Assembly (NCBI RefSeq): GCF_014202035.1 | Contig: NZ_JACHFR010000002.1 | Coordinates: 558,001-622,000 of the forward strand | Reading direction: 5' to 3' | DNA from: Treponema rectale | Lineage (GTDB): Bacteria > Spirochaetota > Spirochaetia > Treponematales > Treponemataceae | Length of the DNA: 64,000 nt | Shown here: positions 43,131-52,748 of the stretch, one piece after another | How the letters are laid out: every line of letters begins with the position of its first letter | Numbering within the stretch: the first letter of the stretch is position 1 | Position numbers and translations under genes: made by a program | Notes under the pieces: model-generated | The model's database searches: none | What the model was told of the DNA's origin: nothing | Seen by the model: the letters and a program-made list of their open reading frames with translations, nothing else

Positions 43131-43799
43131 CTAATTTATTACATATCCTACACCACGTATTGTTTCTATGACATTTTCATAGCGGCCAAGCTTTTGACGC
43201 AGGGTACGTATGTGCACGTCGACGGTTCGGCTTTCGATTTCTGCATCAATATTCCACACGGAGTTTAAAAGTTCTTCCCGTGTCATGACTCTGCCTTTAT
43301 TTTTTATTAAAACTGCAAGAAGATCAAATTCTTTAAGAGTCAGTGAAAGTTCTACAGCATCAAGAAAAACTGTATGTCTTGAAATATCAATTACAAAAGG
43401 TCCGCTTTCTATAATTTTAGGCCGCCTTGTGTAGTTTTCCTGACGCCTCAGCAGTGCATTGATTCTTGAGATAAGGTTCATCATTCCGAAGGGTTTTGCA
43501 ATATAGTCGTCTGCTCCTGAATCAAGCCCGTTGACCATGTCATCTTCTCTGTCTTTTGCAGTAATCATTATTATGAGAATTGATTTGTATTTTGAATTCT
43601 CCCGCAGTTTATTCAGGATAGTCATTCCGTCTTCCTCAGGGAGCATGATATCAAGAAGAATAAGATCAGGCGTATGATTTTCCAGAGCATTCCACATTTG
43701 AGAAGGCTTTGAAAATTCTTTGCATTTGAAGCCATGACTTTGTAAAGTGTAAACGATTAATTTGCGGATGTTATCATCATCTTCAAGAATATAAATCAT
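43131..43799 (-). CDS. Response regulator, PhoB/OmpR family
   Basis: 222 residues. Receiver domain with acidic pair DDD near residue 7, phospho-acceptor Asp in LILLDIMLP (about 46-54) and Lys in IAKPFG (about 104-109). The C-terminal winged helix (LTLKEFDLLAVLIKNKGRV, TVDVHIRTLRQKLG, IRGVGYVI) is of the OmpR/PhoB class. Paired with the PhoR-like kinase. Regulates unknown targets by promoter binding after phosphorylation. Confidence 0.93.
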   Translation of the reverse strand: MIYILEDDDNIRKLIVYTLQSHGFKCKEFSKPSQMWNALENHTPDLILLDIMLPEEDGMTILNKLRENSKYKSILIIMITAKDREDDMVNGLDSGADDYIAKPFGMMNLISRINALLRRQENYTRRPKIIESGPFVIDISRHTVFLDAVELSLTLKEFDLLAVLIKNKGRVMTREELLNSVWNIDAEIESRTVDVHIRTLRQKLGRYENVIETIRGVGYVIN

Positions 43800-44025
43800 G
43801 ATTCAATTGTTTATGAAAGTAATATTAAAATCAATTAAAGAAATGTAAATTTTTAATAAAAAAAACATTATAAATTTTTAAGAGAAGCTATTACACAAAA
43901 AAAATAAATTTGATAGTATTGCGGCACTTATTCAGGTTGCTAATCTTATAAAGAAATTTAATCACACATTTCTTTCTATGCTCATGTGCAGGTACTGCGC
44001 AGTTATCCGCAATCATTTTTTAGAA

Positions 44026-44057
44026 TGCCGGATGACTTTGTTGTGTATTCTCCGGCA
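44026..44057 (+). other. Stem-loop before the DUF2798 gene
   Basis: tgccgga / tccggca perfect 7-base stem with an 18-base loop, ending just upstream of the aggag ribosome binding site of the following gene. Possible leader structure. The rest of the 269-base intergenic region shows nothing else. Confidence 0.4.
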
Positions 44058-44068
44058 CAGGAGATTTT

Positions 44069-44535
44069 ATGCCAAAAAATCTTTTTCAGGAAATTGTTTT
44101 TACAGTAATCATGGTTTTTGTAATGGTCTATGCAATGATCTGTTACAATATTGCACTTGCCTGCGGAGGAATGAATAATGCAGTTTTCTTAAATGCATTT
44201 TTCATGAACTTCCTGTGATGATGCCGATTGCTTTTATTCTTGATATGATTTTTGTAGGACCGCTTGCAAAAAAAATTACTTTCAGACTTTTTAATCCTCA
44301 GAAAGACAATCCTGTTTTTATTGTGCTTTCCATTTCAATATGTTCTGTCTGGTTTATGTGCCCTCTTATGAGTCTTGCGGCAACTATACTTTTTAAGGGA
44401 TGTCTTAACAGCAGCATTATTTCTGTATGGCTTCAGACTACGATATTGAATTATCCGATGGCAGCTTTCTGGCAGCTTTTATTTGCCGGTCCGGTTGTAC
44501 GCAGAATCTTTGGATTGATTTTCAGGAATAACTGA
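44069..44535 (+). pseudogene. DUF2798 membrane protein, frameshifted
   Basis: Starts at the ATG at 44069 (aggag upstream): PKNLFQEIVFTVIMVFVMVY, CYNIALACGGMNNAVFLNAF, then stops at 44218 after FFMNFL. If one T is removed from the T-run of catttttcatg (about 44198-44203) the frame becomes FHELPVMMPIAFILDMIF and continues to 44535 with LAKKITFRLFNPQKDNPVF and CPLMSLAATILF, the DUF2798 pattern. So one gene of about 155 codons is broken by a single-base insertion, unless sequencing or recoding explains it. Function of DUF2798 unknown (four membrane helices). Confidence 0.75.
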
Positions 44536-44566
44536 GGTTATAGTATAAAGGCTGGTAGGCCTTTTA

Positions 44567-45616
44567 ATGGAAGAAATCAATTTGCTTGCAGAAAAGCTGT
44601 GTGCTGAACATAAACTTTCTGTGTCAGAGTATGAGTTTTTAATAAAAAATCGTACGAATTATGTAACGGAATTTTTGAGACAGAAAGCCGTAGATATTAG
44701 AAAAAGTATTTACGGTAATTCCGTTTACATCCGCGGATTGATTGAATTTACCAACAGATGTAAAAATGATTGTTATTACTGCGGTCTTAGAAAAAGCAAT
44801 CTTAACTGTGACCGCTACCGTCTGGAAGAAAAACAGATAGTTGCCTGTACTGATGAAGGCTATGAACTTGGATACAGGACTTTTGTTCTTCAGGGGGGAG
44901 AAGATCCTTTTTTTTCAGACGAGGTTTTGTGTTCCATCATAAGAAAAATAAAGCAGAATCATCCGGATTGTGCAGTAACTTTATCTGTAGGAGAACGTTC
45001 TGAAGAAAGTTACCGTGCGCTTTTTGAAGCAGGTGCCGACCGTTATCTTTTGCGTCACGAAACTGCAGATGAACTTCATTATTCAAAACTTCATCCGGAG
45101 GGCATGAGTTTTAAAAACAGAATGAACTGTCTTTCTGTTCTTCGTAAAACTGGTTTTGCCGTAGGGGCAGGATTTATGGTTGGCAGTCCTTTTCAGACAG
45201 AAAAAGAGCTCTCAGAAGATTTAAAATTTATAGAAACTTTTCAGCCTGAAATGTGTGGAATCGGTCCTTTTATTCCTCACAGGGAAACTCCCTTTGCCAG
45301 AGAAAAATCCGGCAGTGCTGAGCTTACTTGTTTTCTGCTTTCTGTTATCAGAATCATTAAGCCGAATATTCTTCTTCCTGCAACAACGGCTCTTGCTACT
45401 TTAATTCCGGATGGAAGGGAAAGGGGAATCTTAAGCGGTGCAAATGTCGTAATGCCTAACTTAAGTCCTCTTGCGGTCAGAAAAAAATATGAACTGTACA
45501 ACAACAAAGTCTGCACCGGAGAAGAAAGTGCCAGGTGCAGAGTTTGTGCTGATAAACGAATGCAGTCAATTGGTTATCAGATAGTCGTTGACCGGGGCGA
45601 CATGAAATCTTTCTGA
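44567..45616 (+). CDS. hydE: [FeFe]-hydrogenase maturase, radical SAM HydE
   Basis: 349 residues. The N-terminal FTNRCKNDCYYCGLRKSN (about 61-78) gives the CX3CX2C radical SAM motif, followed by LQGGEDPFFSD (about 108-118) and LSVGERSEE, and the FPxxTPF-like FIPHRETPF (about 237-245). HydE and HydG make the pieces of the diiron subcluster of [FeFe]-hydrogenase. BioB-like enzymes are the alternative; the neighbouring hydG and hydF make HydE the better call. Tail to tail with the hydrogenase/MCP fusion gene, 8 bases apart. Confidence 0.9.
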   Translation: MEEINLLAEKLCAEHKLSVSEYEFLIKNRTNYVTEFLRQKAVDIRKSIYGNSVYIRGLIEFTNRCKNDCYYCGLRKSNLNCDRYRLEEKQIVACTDEGYELGYRTFVLQGGEDPFFSDEVLCSIIRKIKQNHPDCAVTLSVGERSEESYRALFEAGADRYLLRHETADELHYSKLHPEGMSFKNRMNCLSVLRKTGFAVGAGFMVGSPFQTEKELSEDLKFIETFQPEMCGIGPFIPHRETPFAREKSGSAELTCFLLSVIRIIKPNILLPATTALATLIPDGRERGILSGANVVMPNLSPLAVRKKYELYNNKVCTGEESARCRVCADKRMQSIGYQIVVDRGDMKSF

Positions 45617-45624
45617 GACAGGAA

Positions 45625-47700
45625 TCAGGTTGCCTTTCCGATATTGCTGATGGATTTTATAACAGTTTCTGTATTTGAACTGAGGTTTCCTGCTGCAGTT
45701 TCAACAGATTTTGTTTCGTCACGCATCTGTGCAAGGCTTTCCAGAAGACGTCCGTTTGTTTCTGTCTGTTCTGTCATTGAACTTTTAACGGTAAGTTCAT
45801 GCTCCTTCATGCGGCTTGCAAGAGTAACTACATTCTCAAATTCTTTCTGGGCAACCCCTGAAGTTGTATAAGCATCGTCAATCATCTGTTTTATTCTTTT
45901 AAGAACATTGTTTATCTGACGGGCTTCTTCTCCTGAATCTTCTGCGAGTTTTCTTATTTCGTCTGATACTACGCTGAATCCTGCTCCGACTTCTCCTGCA
46001 TGAGCGGCTTCAATAGCGGCATTCATGGCAAGCATGTTTGTCTGTTCAGAAATCTGTCCTACCATTTCACTCATCTCGACCAGCTGATCAGATTCATTTT
46101 CAATGTCACTTACAAGTGAAGAAACCTGGGCAAGACTTGTACGGCCGCTTTGTGTTGCGTTTTCAAGATCTGTAACTATCTGATAGTTGTTTTCGATTAT
46201 GTTTGTGATTGATTTTATTTTAGAAATCATGTCTTCAATTTCAGAAGAAGACGTGTTTACATTATTTGCCATTGTGCCGGTAATGTTTACAAGGGAAGCA
46301 ACGTCTTTCTTTGTCTGATTAAGCATTTCTACGCTTTCTTCTGTAATGCGTGTAATTGCTTTTTTCAGTTCTGATGCATGGTTGTCTTTTGCCCGTTTGA
46401 GAACATAGTGGTGGCAGTTTTCTGGTTTGTTAAGTCCGTTAAAAATTGCTACAGCCATCTGCTCGCAGCTGTGGTATCCGCAGGCGCCGCAGTCGTACAT
46501 GTCTTTAGTACTGTACTTTTCCATCTGTTTCAGGATTTCCTGTAATTCCTGATGGTTTGGTGTTTTTATTTTTGCGCGGAGAACTTCACTTCTGTCTGTA
46601 TATTTTCTTTCGTAAAGTCCTTCCTTCCAGTATTCATCGATTTTTTTGTTGAGTTTTTTTATTGCGAATTTCTTTCCAAAAGAATTCAGGGTGTTCCATC
46701 TGAGTTTTCTTTCTTGTGCACGATTTTCTACAAGGCTTTCCAGTTCATCAAGAGAAAGATGCTGGTTTGTAGTTCCTGCTCCACGGTTACAGCCTTTTCC
46801 GCAGTTAAGGCAGTCAATAAGTTTAAAAAGAGGCTTTTTTCCGTCTGTAACCTGATTTGCAAGATTTGCCAGGTATTCAAAAACTTCAGGAGCGCCTTCT
46901 ATTTTTCTGGTCTGCTGACTTATTCCCGGAACAAATCGTTCTGCTGTCCGCATAAGACCACCTGGAGTTGAGTAAAGTACGGCACGTTCTGCTGGAGGAT
47001 TGTCATATTCAGTTTTAGGGAATTTTGAAAGATCGATATTATTTTCCCTGAAATATTTATCCAGGTTTTTCATTGTAACGTTAAAATCACCACGGCCGTT
47101 TTCGTCAAATTCCCGGCGTTTTGCAAAGCATGGAGAAATTGCAGCGATTTTGCAGTTTTTGTATTCAGGATAAAAATTACGTATCAGTTCTACGGTATGT
47201 GCCATAGGACTGTCGCCTTTTGCAAGATATTTAATGAGTTCAGGTTTGTATGTTTCTATGAATGTAACCAGTGCAGGGCAAGGCTGAGAAATCATGAGCA
47301 TCGGATTCTCTTTTTTCATCTGTTCAACGTAAGTTTTTGTAGTAAGTTCTGCACCGAAACTTACATCGAATACTGCCTTTACACCAATAGATTTTAACCA
47401 GCCGTTAAGTTCAAGGTCTTTATTTTTAAAATTAACGGCAACAGCAGGTGCTACGATTGCAACAATATTTTCTTTATTTTTAAGAGCGTCAAAGAAAAGG
47501 TCAGTATCATCAATACCGGTCCTGGCTTCATGGGTACAGGCTTCAATACAGACTCCGCATCCTATACAGAGTTCATGATTGATAGATACATAATCTCCGG
47601 ATCCGTTGTTACAAAGTTTAACCGGACAAACTGCAATGCATCTGTGACAGTTGCAGCATTTATCTTTGTCGACATTAATAACAGGTGTAAGATTTTTCAC
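45625..47700 (-). CDS. [FeFe]-hydrogenase-like/chemoreceptor fusion
   Basis: 691 residues. Two N-terminal 4Fe-4S sites ([12 protein letters not shown] and [11 protein letters not shown], 15-55), an H-cluster domain (65-320) with L1 SQPCPAL (138-144), L2 [10 protein letters not shown] (189-198) and L3 [15 protein letters not shown] (296-310), a third Fe-S domain with C404, C407, C412 and C429, then a methyl-accepting signalling domain (about 440-690) with hairpin tip [19 protein letters not shown] (552-570). No transmembrane segment, so it is a soluble receptor. In L1 the usual CCP is PCP, so the proton-shuttling Cys is missing as in sensory hydrogenases. Likely a cytoplasmic H2 or redox sensor feeding CheA. 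Confidence 0.85.
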   Translation of the reverse strand: MKNLTPVINVDKDKCCNCHRCIAVCPVKLCNNGSGDYVSINHELCIGCGVCIEACTHEARTGIDDTDLFFDALKNKENIVAIVAPAVAVNFKNKDLELNGWLKSIGVKAVFDVSFGAELTTKTYVEQMKKENPMLMISQPCPALVTFIETYKPELIKYLAKGDSPMAHTVELIRNFYPEYKNCKIAAISPCFAKRREFDENGRGDFNVTMKNLDKYFRENNIDLSKFPKTEYDNPPAERAVLYSTPGGLMRTAERFVPGISQQTRKIEGAPEVFEYLANLANQVTDGKKPLFKLIDCLNCGKGCNRGAGTTNQHLSLDELESLVENRAQERKLRWNTLNSFGKKFAIKKLNKKIDEYWKEGLYERKYTDRSEVLRAKIKTPNHQELQEILKQMEKYSTKDMYDCGACGYHSCEQMAVAIFNGLNKPENCHHYVLKRAKDNHASELKKAITRITEESVEMLNQTKKDVASLVNITGTMANNVNTSSSEIEDMISKIKSITNIIENNYQIVTDLENATQSGRTSLAQVSSLVSDIENESDQLVEMSEMVGQISEQTNMLAMNAAIEAAHAGEVGAGFSVVSDEIRKLAEDSGEEARQINNVLKRIKQMIDDAYTTSGVAQKEFENVVTLASRMKEHELTVKSSMTEQTETNGRLLESLAQMRDETKSVETAAGNLSSNTETVIKSISNIGKAT

Positions 47701-47890
47701 AGCCGTCTTCCTTAGTAGTAGTAATAATCCATTCCTTCAATGATATTCCTAAATGAAACAAAATTCAATTTTAACAGAAAATTTACCTATTAATATGGGT
47801 AAAGTTAAGTTTTTCTTTTTCGGTTTATTTCCAAAAAATCAGTTCTGCCCCCGAGTTGAAAAATTTATGCTGAGGTCTTATATTTTTTAT

Positions 47891-49339
47891 ATGGCTGTAT
47901 ACAATACTACTTCACTTAATGCAGATGAATTTATCAATCATGAAGAAATTCAGGAGACACTTGCCTACGCTGATGCCCATAAAAATGACATTGACCTTAT
48001 AGACAGTATTTTGGAAAAGGCCCGTCCTCAGAAATCAGGAAACGGATGCCGTTGTGCCGGACTTACACACCGGGAAGCTTCCGTACTTCTTGCCTGTGAT
48101 ATTCCGGAAAAAATTGAGCGCATGTATGAAATTGCCGAAGAGATAAAACAGGCTTTCTATGGAAACAGAATAGTTCTTTTTGCTCCTCTGTATCTTTCAA
48201 ACTATTGCGTAAACGGATGTCTTTACTGTCCCTATCATTTGAAGAATAAACACATTGCCAGAAAGAAGCTTACTCAGGAAGAAATCCGTGAGGAAGTAAT
48301 TGCCCTTCAGGATATGGGGCACAAGCGCCTTGCCATAGAAGCCGGAGAAGATCCTGTAAATAATCCAATTGAATATATTCTTGAAAGTATCAGGACTATT
48401 TATTCGATTAATCATAAAAACGGTGCAATCCGCCGCGTAAATGTAAATATTGCTGCAACAACAGTAGAAAATTATAAAAAACTTCATGACGCGGGAATCG
48501 GAACCTATATTCTGTTTCAGGAAACTTATAACAGGAAGAGTTATGAAGAGCTGCATCCTACTGGTCCTAAGCATGATTACTCATGGCATACGGAAGCAAT
48601 GGACAGAGCCATGGAAGGCGGAATTGATGATGTAGGACTGGGAGTTCTCTTTGGCCTTGAAAGTTACCGTTATGAATTTGCGGGGCTTTTAATGCACGCG
48701 GAACATCTTGAAGCTGTACACGGGGTTGGGCCTCATACAATAAGTGTTCCCCGGGTAAAGCATGCGGACGATATTAATCCTGATGTTTTTGATAATTCAA
48801 TTCCTGATGAAATGTTTAAAAAGATAATTGCCTGCATCCGTATTGCAGTTCCTTATACAGGTATGATTATTTCTACCCGTGAAGGAGAAAAAGTCCGTGA
48901 GGAAGCACTGAAGCTGGGAATAAGTCAGATTTCCGGCGGTTCCCGTACAAGCGTGGGCGGATATACTCAGGCAGAGCGTCCTCATGATACGGAACAGTTT
49001 GACGTAAGTGACCAGCGCACTCTTGATGAAGTTGTAAAGTGGCTTATGGAAAAGGATCACATACCTTCTTTCTGTACTGCCTGCTACAGGGAAGGAAGAA
49101 CCGGCGACCGTTTTATGAGTCTTTGTAAAAGCGGACAGATTTTAAACTGCTGTCATCCGAATGCCCTTATGACACTGACGGAATATCTTGTGGACTATGC
49201 TTCTGATGCAACAAAAAAAGTCGGATTCAAAATGATTGAGGAGGAATTGAAAAAGATTCCTAAAGATAAAGTCCGTGAAATTACTGCAGAGCATATTGAA
49301 GCAATAAAAAATTCAGACAGAAGGGATTTCAGGTTTTAA
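47891..49339 (+). CDS. hydG: [FeFe]-hydrogenase maturase, tyrosine lyase HydG
   Basis: 482 residues from the ATG at 47891 (MAVYNTTSLNADEF); earlier in-frame starts are possible (47868) as the binding site gagg lies 15 bases away. Radical SAM motif CVNGCLYCPYH (about 95-105) and the C-terminal Fe-S site CTACYREGRTG with later CKSGQILNCCHPNA. Splits tyrosine to make CO and cyanide for the H-cluster. Divergent from the fusion gene and followed 2 bases later by hydF. Confidence 0.95.
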   Translation: MAVYNTTSLNADEFINHEEIQETLAYADAHKNDIDLIDSILEKARPQKSGNGCRCAGLTHREASVLLACDIPEKIERMYEIAEEIKQAFYGNRIVLFAPLYLSNYCVNGCLYCPYHLKNKHIARKKLTQEEIREEVIALQDMGHKRLAIEAGEDPVNNPIEYILESIRTIYSINHKNGAIRRVNVNIAATTVENYKKLHDAGIGTYILFQETYNRKSYEELHPTGPKHDYSWHTEAMDRAMEGGIDDVGLGVLFGLESYRYEFAGLLMHAEHLEAVHGVGPHTISVPRVKHADDINPDVFDNSIPDEMFKKIIACIRIAVPYTGMIISTREGEKVREEALKLGISQISGGSRTSVGGYTQAERPHDTEQFDVSDQRTLDEVVKWLMEKDHIPSFCTACYREGRTGDRFMSLCKSGQILNCCHPNALMTLTEYLVDYASDATKKVGFKMIEEELKKIPKDKVREITAEHIEAIKNSDRRDFRF

Positions 49340-49341
49340 AA

Positions 49342-50541
49342 GTGGAACAGAATTCATTGCCAAGGGTAACGGTTGCTTTTTTTGGAAAACGCAATGCCGG
49401 AAAATCAAGTCTTGTAAATGCAATTACGGCACAGGATATGAGTATAGTTTCTGAAATAAAGGGAACTACAACTGATCCTGTAAAAAAAACAATGGAACTG
49501 CTGCCTCTTGGTCCTGTTGTAATAATTGATACTCCGGGAATTGATGATGAAGGTGAACTGGGGCAGCTGCGTATTGAAAAAACAAGGCGCATATTGGATT
49601 CAGTTCAGATAGCTGTTCTTGTAAAAGACTGCCGTGAAAAAAAATTTTCTCCTGAAGAAAAATATCTGCTTGATGAGTTTAAGAATAAAAAAGTTCCCTG
49701 TGTTGTTGCTCTGAATAAATGTGATCTGGCAGAAGATGAAGAAAACTGCGTTTCGATGGAAGAAAATTCTGAAAGCTGTATTTTTGTAAGTGCCCTGTCT
49801 AAAAAAAATATTGAAGGGCTTAAAAATAAAATTGCATCTCTCCGTCCTCAGCAGCATAAGGTTCCTTTTGTAAAAGATTTGCTGAAACCAAAGGATACAG
49901 TTGTTCTGGTAATTCCTATTGATAAGGCTGCACCGGAAGGCCGTCTGATTTTGCCCCAGCAGATTGCGTTACGGGATATTCTTGATGCTCAGGCAGTTCC
50001 TGTCTGTACCAGTGTAGAAAATCTGAGTTATGTTCTTGAAATCCTTTCTCAGAAACCTGCTATGGTTATAACTGATTCTCAGGCTTTTGCTCAGGTGGAT
50101 AAAATTGTTCCGGAAGAAATTCCTTTGACGAGTTTTTCTATTTTGATGTCCCGTTTTAAGGGAACTCTTGAACATTCAGCAGAGTGCGTAAAAAAAATTG
50201 ATGAACTGAAATCCGGTGACAGAGTTTTAATAAGTGAAGGCTGTACTCATCACAGGCAGTGTGGTGATATAGGAACTCAAAAAATACCTGCTCTGTTAAA
50301 AAAATACTCAGGCAGGGAACTGGCTTTTGATTTTACCAGCGGCGGAACTTTTCCTGAAGATCTGTCTGCTTATACTCTTGTAATTCACTGCGGCGGATGC
50401 ATGCTTAACGAAAAAGAAATGCAGAGCAGGGAAGAATACTGCAGAAAACAGGGAGTTCCCTTTACAAATTACGGAATGGCAATTGCCTTTATGAACGGAA
50501 TTCTTAAACGGACCCTGGAGATTCCCGGATTTACTTTTTGA
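49342..50541 (+). CDS. hydF: [FeFe]-hydrogenase maturation GTPase HydF
   Basis: 399 residues, GTG start. GTPase motifs GKRNAGKSSLVN (about 12-23), TTTDPV, DTPGID (about 62-67) and NKCDLAE (about 127-133). C-terminal cluster site: CTHHRQCGD (about 300-308) and HCGGCML (about 349-355), the CxH and HCxxC ligands of the family. HydF is the scaffold on which the diiron subcluster is assembled and handed to apo-hydrogenase. Co-directional with hydG. No catalytic hydA lies in the window. Confidence 0.95.
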   Translation: MEQNSLPRVTVAFFGKRNAGKSSLVNAITAQDMSIVSEIKGTTTDPVKKTMELLPLGPVVIIDTPGIDDEGELGQLRIEKTRRILDSVQIAVLVKDCREKKFSPEEKYLLDEFKNKKVPCVVALNKCDLAEDEENCVSMEENSESCIFVSALSKKNIEGLKNKIASLRPQQHKVPFVKDLLKPKDTVVLVIPIDKAAPEGRLILPQQIALRDILDAQAVPVCTSVENLSYVLEILSQKPAMVITDSQAFAQVDKIVPEEIPLTSFSILMSRFKGTLEHSAECVKKIDELKSGDRVLISEGCTHHRQCGDIGTQKIPALLKKYSGRELAFDFTSGGTFPEDLSAYTLVIHCGGCMLNEKEMQSREEYCRKQGVPFTNYGMAIAFMNGILKRTLEIPGFTF

Positions 50542-50583
50542 TGTTTATTGACGCAATAATTTCTTTGTGATAAGAATTTCACC

Positions 50584-50880
50584 ATGCAGGGTTCAGCTGT
50601 AGTAAAAAGAAAAGCTGTTTTTTTAGCATCTGCTTTTTTATTATCAGTTTTATTTTCCTCATTTTACATTTTTCATGAAGCAGAGCATGAGTGTTCCGGT
50701 GAAGATTGTGAGATCTGTCTTTGCCTTCAGATGGCAGAACAGAATTTTTCTCATCTCGAAAGCGGAAAAGCAGTTTCAGCTGTACTTGCAGTTTTTGTTT
50801 TAGTTTATTTTTGTTCCGTAAAACTCAATCCTTTTTTTATAAATACTCCTGTATCAAAAAAAATCCGTCTCAATAATTGA
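50584..50880 (+). CDS. Small Cys/His-rich membrane protein
   Basis: 98 residues. One helix near the N-terminus, one near residues 62-80, and between them the loop EAEHECSGEDCEICLCLQMA (about 35-54), with four Cys and His that could bind a metal. I do not know the family; similar small proteins with a HECxGxDCxIC loop are found next to zinc-uptake genes, and the zinc ABC transporter follows here. Its role in metal sensing or export is an inference. Confidence 0.6.
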   Translation: MQGSAVVKRKAVFLASAFLLSVLFSSFYIFHEAEHECSGEDCEICLCLQMAEQNFSHLESGKAVSAVLAVFVLVYFCSVKLNPFFINTPVSKKIRLNN

Positions 50881-50923
50881 AGTTTTTTTTCTATATATAA
50901 GAGCTTTGACAGTCTCAAAAAAA

Positions 50924-50957
50924 TGAACGTTCAAAAGATCCCCTCTGAAAATATATT
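50924..50957 (+). promoter_or_regulatory. Candidate znu operator and promoter
   Basis: tgaacgttca (50924-50933) is a perfect 10-base palindrome overlapping a weak -35 (ttcaaa, 50930-50935); tatatt (50952-50957) is 16 bases further on. A metal-dependent repressor site is plausible, but the palindrome is short. Confidence 0.4.
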
Positions 50958-51005
50958 CTGTTTGGGAAGCGGATGTTCTTTTACAAATTTTATATGAGGA
51001 AAAAT

Positions 51006-52007
51006 ATGAAAAAAATAATTTCTTTGTTTGCGTCGGCATTATTAATGAGTGTCCTGTTTTTGTCTTGTAATGCAAAAAAAAGTTCCGGCAAACTTCAGGT
51101 TGTGACAACAATTTATCCTGTTTATGACTGGGTAGAAAATATTCTTGGAGAAAAAAGCTCTGATGTGGAAGTTACTCTTCTGCTGGATAATGGAGTTGAT
51201 CTTCATAACTATCAGCCGTCTGCAGATGATATTGTAAAAATTATTAACAGTGATGTTTTTATTTATGTCGGCGGAGAGTCTGATGAATGGGTAGATGACG
51301 TTCTTGAAAACGCTGTAAATAAAAATATGGTTGTAGTTAATCTTCTGGAAGAAATCGGTGATGCTGCAAAAGAAGAAGAGTTTGTTGAGGGAATGCAGCA
51401 GGAAGATGAGCACGAGCATGAAGACGAAGATGAGGATGAACATGAGCATCATCATGATGAGGAAGAAGCTGAGTATGATGAACATGTATGGCTTTCTCTC
51501 AGAAATGCCAGTGTCCTTACAAAGAGTATTGCTTCTGCATTGAAAAAGGTTGATTCAAAAAATGCAGATGTATATGAAGCAAACAGTCTTGCATATATAG
51601 AAAAACTTTCTATCCTTGATAAGGAATACAGTGCAGCTGTCAGCAGTGCAAAGAGAAAGACACTTCTTTTTGCAGACCGTTTTCCGTTCCGCTATATGAC
51701 GGAAGATTACGGACTTAAATACTATACAGCATTCATCGGCTGTTCTGCAGAAACAGAAGCAAGTTTTGATACGGTTATTTTCCTTTCAAAAAAACTGGAT
51801 GAACTTAATCTGCCGGTTGTTTTGACAATAGAAGGAAAATCTCACAGAATTGCAGAGACTGTTGTTGCAGGTTCAAAAAATAAAAATCAGAAGATTCTTT
51901 CTCTGAATTCTCTTCAGGCTTCTTCAAAAAAAGATTTTACAAACGGAAAGGACTATCTTTCTGTAATGTATGCTAATCTTGATGTATTAAAGGAAGCTCT
52001 TAAATAA
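51006..52007 (+). CDS. znuA: Zinc ABC transporter, substrate-binding lipoprotein
   Basis: 333 residues from the ATG at 51006 (gaggaaaaat upstream). Lipobox LFLSC (17-21). Cluster A-1 fold: TTIYPVYDWV (34-43), metal-ligand His in GVDLHNYQPS (63-72), DEHVWLS (158-164), and FADRFPFRYM (about 220-229). An acidic His-rich loop (about 133-160, with HEHHHDEEE) is the zinc-collecting loop typical of ZnuA. Captures zinc in the periplasm and hands it to ZnuB. First gene of znuACB; the lipoprotein gene at 53583 belongs to the same operon. Confidence 0.93.
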   Translation: MKKIISLFASALLMSVLFLSCNAKKSSGKLQVVTTIYPVYDWVENILGEKSSDVEVTLLLDNGVDLHNYQPSADDIVKIINSDVFIYVGGESDEWVDDVLENAVNKNMVVVNLLEEIGDAAKEEEFVEGMQQEDEHEHEDEDEDEHEHHHDEEEAEYDEHVWLSLRNASVLTKSIASALKKVDSKNADVYEANSLAYIEKLSILDKEYSAAVSSAKRKTLLFADRFPFRYMTEDYGLKYYTAFIGCSAETEASFDTVIFLSKKLDELNLPVVLTIEGKSHRIAETVVAGSKNKNQKILSLNSLQASSKKDFTNGKDYLSVMYANLDVLKEALK

Positions 52008-52025
52008 AAAATAAAGGAGACTGTA

Positions 52026-52748
52026 ATGGCATTGCTTACGGTACGGAATCTGGATTTGGGATATAACGGGAATGTAATTTTAAAGGATTTAAATTTTTCT
52101 GTTAATTCCGGAGACTATCTTTGTATTGTTGGAGAAAACGGTGCAGGAAAATCTACTCTGATGAAAACCCTTTTACGCCTGCAGTCTCCTTTGTCAGGTC
52201 AGATAGTTACAGGAGACGGACTAAAGAGAAATGAAATAGGATATCTGCCACAGCAGACTGTAGTTCAGAAAGATTTTCCGGCTTCTGTTTATGAAATTGT
52301 TTTGTCCGGCTGTCAGGCTCGCTGCGGGTTCAGGCCTTTTTATAATCGTAAAGAAAAGAATCTTGCAAAGAAAAATATTGAGCGTATGGGAATAACTTCT
52401 CTTTCTTCAAGATGTTACAGGGAACTGTCTGGCGGACAGCAGCAGAGAGTTCTTCTGGCAAGAGCGTTGTGTGCTGCAGAAAAAATTCTTCTTCTTGACG
52501 AACCGGTTTCTGGACTTGATCCTAAAGTTACTTCGGAAATGTATTCACTTATTTCTGAATTGAATGCTTCAGGAATTACTATAATAATGATTTCTCATGA
52601 TATGAGTGCGGCATTAAAATATTCTACGCATATTCTTCATGTAGGAAAGAAAACTTTTTTTGGAACAAAAGATGAATATTTAAAAAGTGAATGTGGAAAA
52701 TTTTTCTTAAATCAGAATATAACTGCTCAGGAGAAAGCTGATGTTTGA
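52026..52748 (+). CDS. znuC: Zinc ABC transporter, ATP-binding protein
   Basis: 240 residues, site aaaggaga. Walker A GENGAGKSTLMK (about 38-49), signature LSGGQQQRVLLARAL (about 138-152), Walker B ILLLDEPVSGLD (about 158-169) and switch His in MISHD. 18 bases after znuA and overlapping znuB by 8 bases, so it is translated in the same unit. Energises zinc import through ZnuB. Confidence 0.95.
   Translation: MALLTVRNLDLGYNGNVILKDLNFSVNSGDYLCIVGENGAGKSTLMKTLLRLQSPLSGQIVTGDGLKRNEIGYLPQQTVVQKDFPASVYEIVLSGCQARCGFRPFYNRKEKNLAKKNIERMGITSLSSRCYRELSGGQQQRVLLARALCAAEKILLLDEPVSGLDPKVTSEMYSLISELNASGITIIMISHDMSAALKYSTHILHVGKKTFFGTKDEYLKSECGKFFLNQNITAQEKADV

Noticed and set aside
43978-44178. Cys-rich 66-codon frame upstream of DUF2798.
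   Set aside because: It overlaps the real DUF2798 N-terminus in another frame and has no binding site or family-like sequence.
44069-44535. Programmed frameshift in the DUF2798 gene.
   Set aside because: No slippery heptamer with downstream structure is seen; a homopolymer insertion is simpler.
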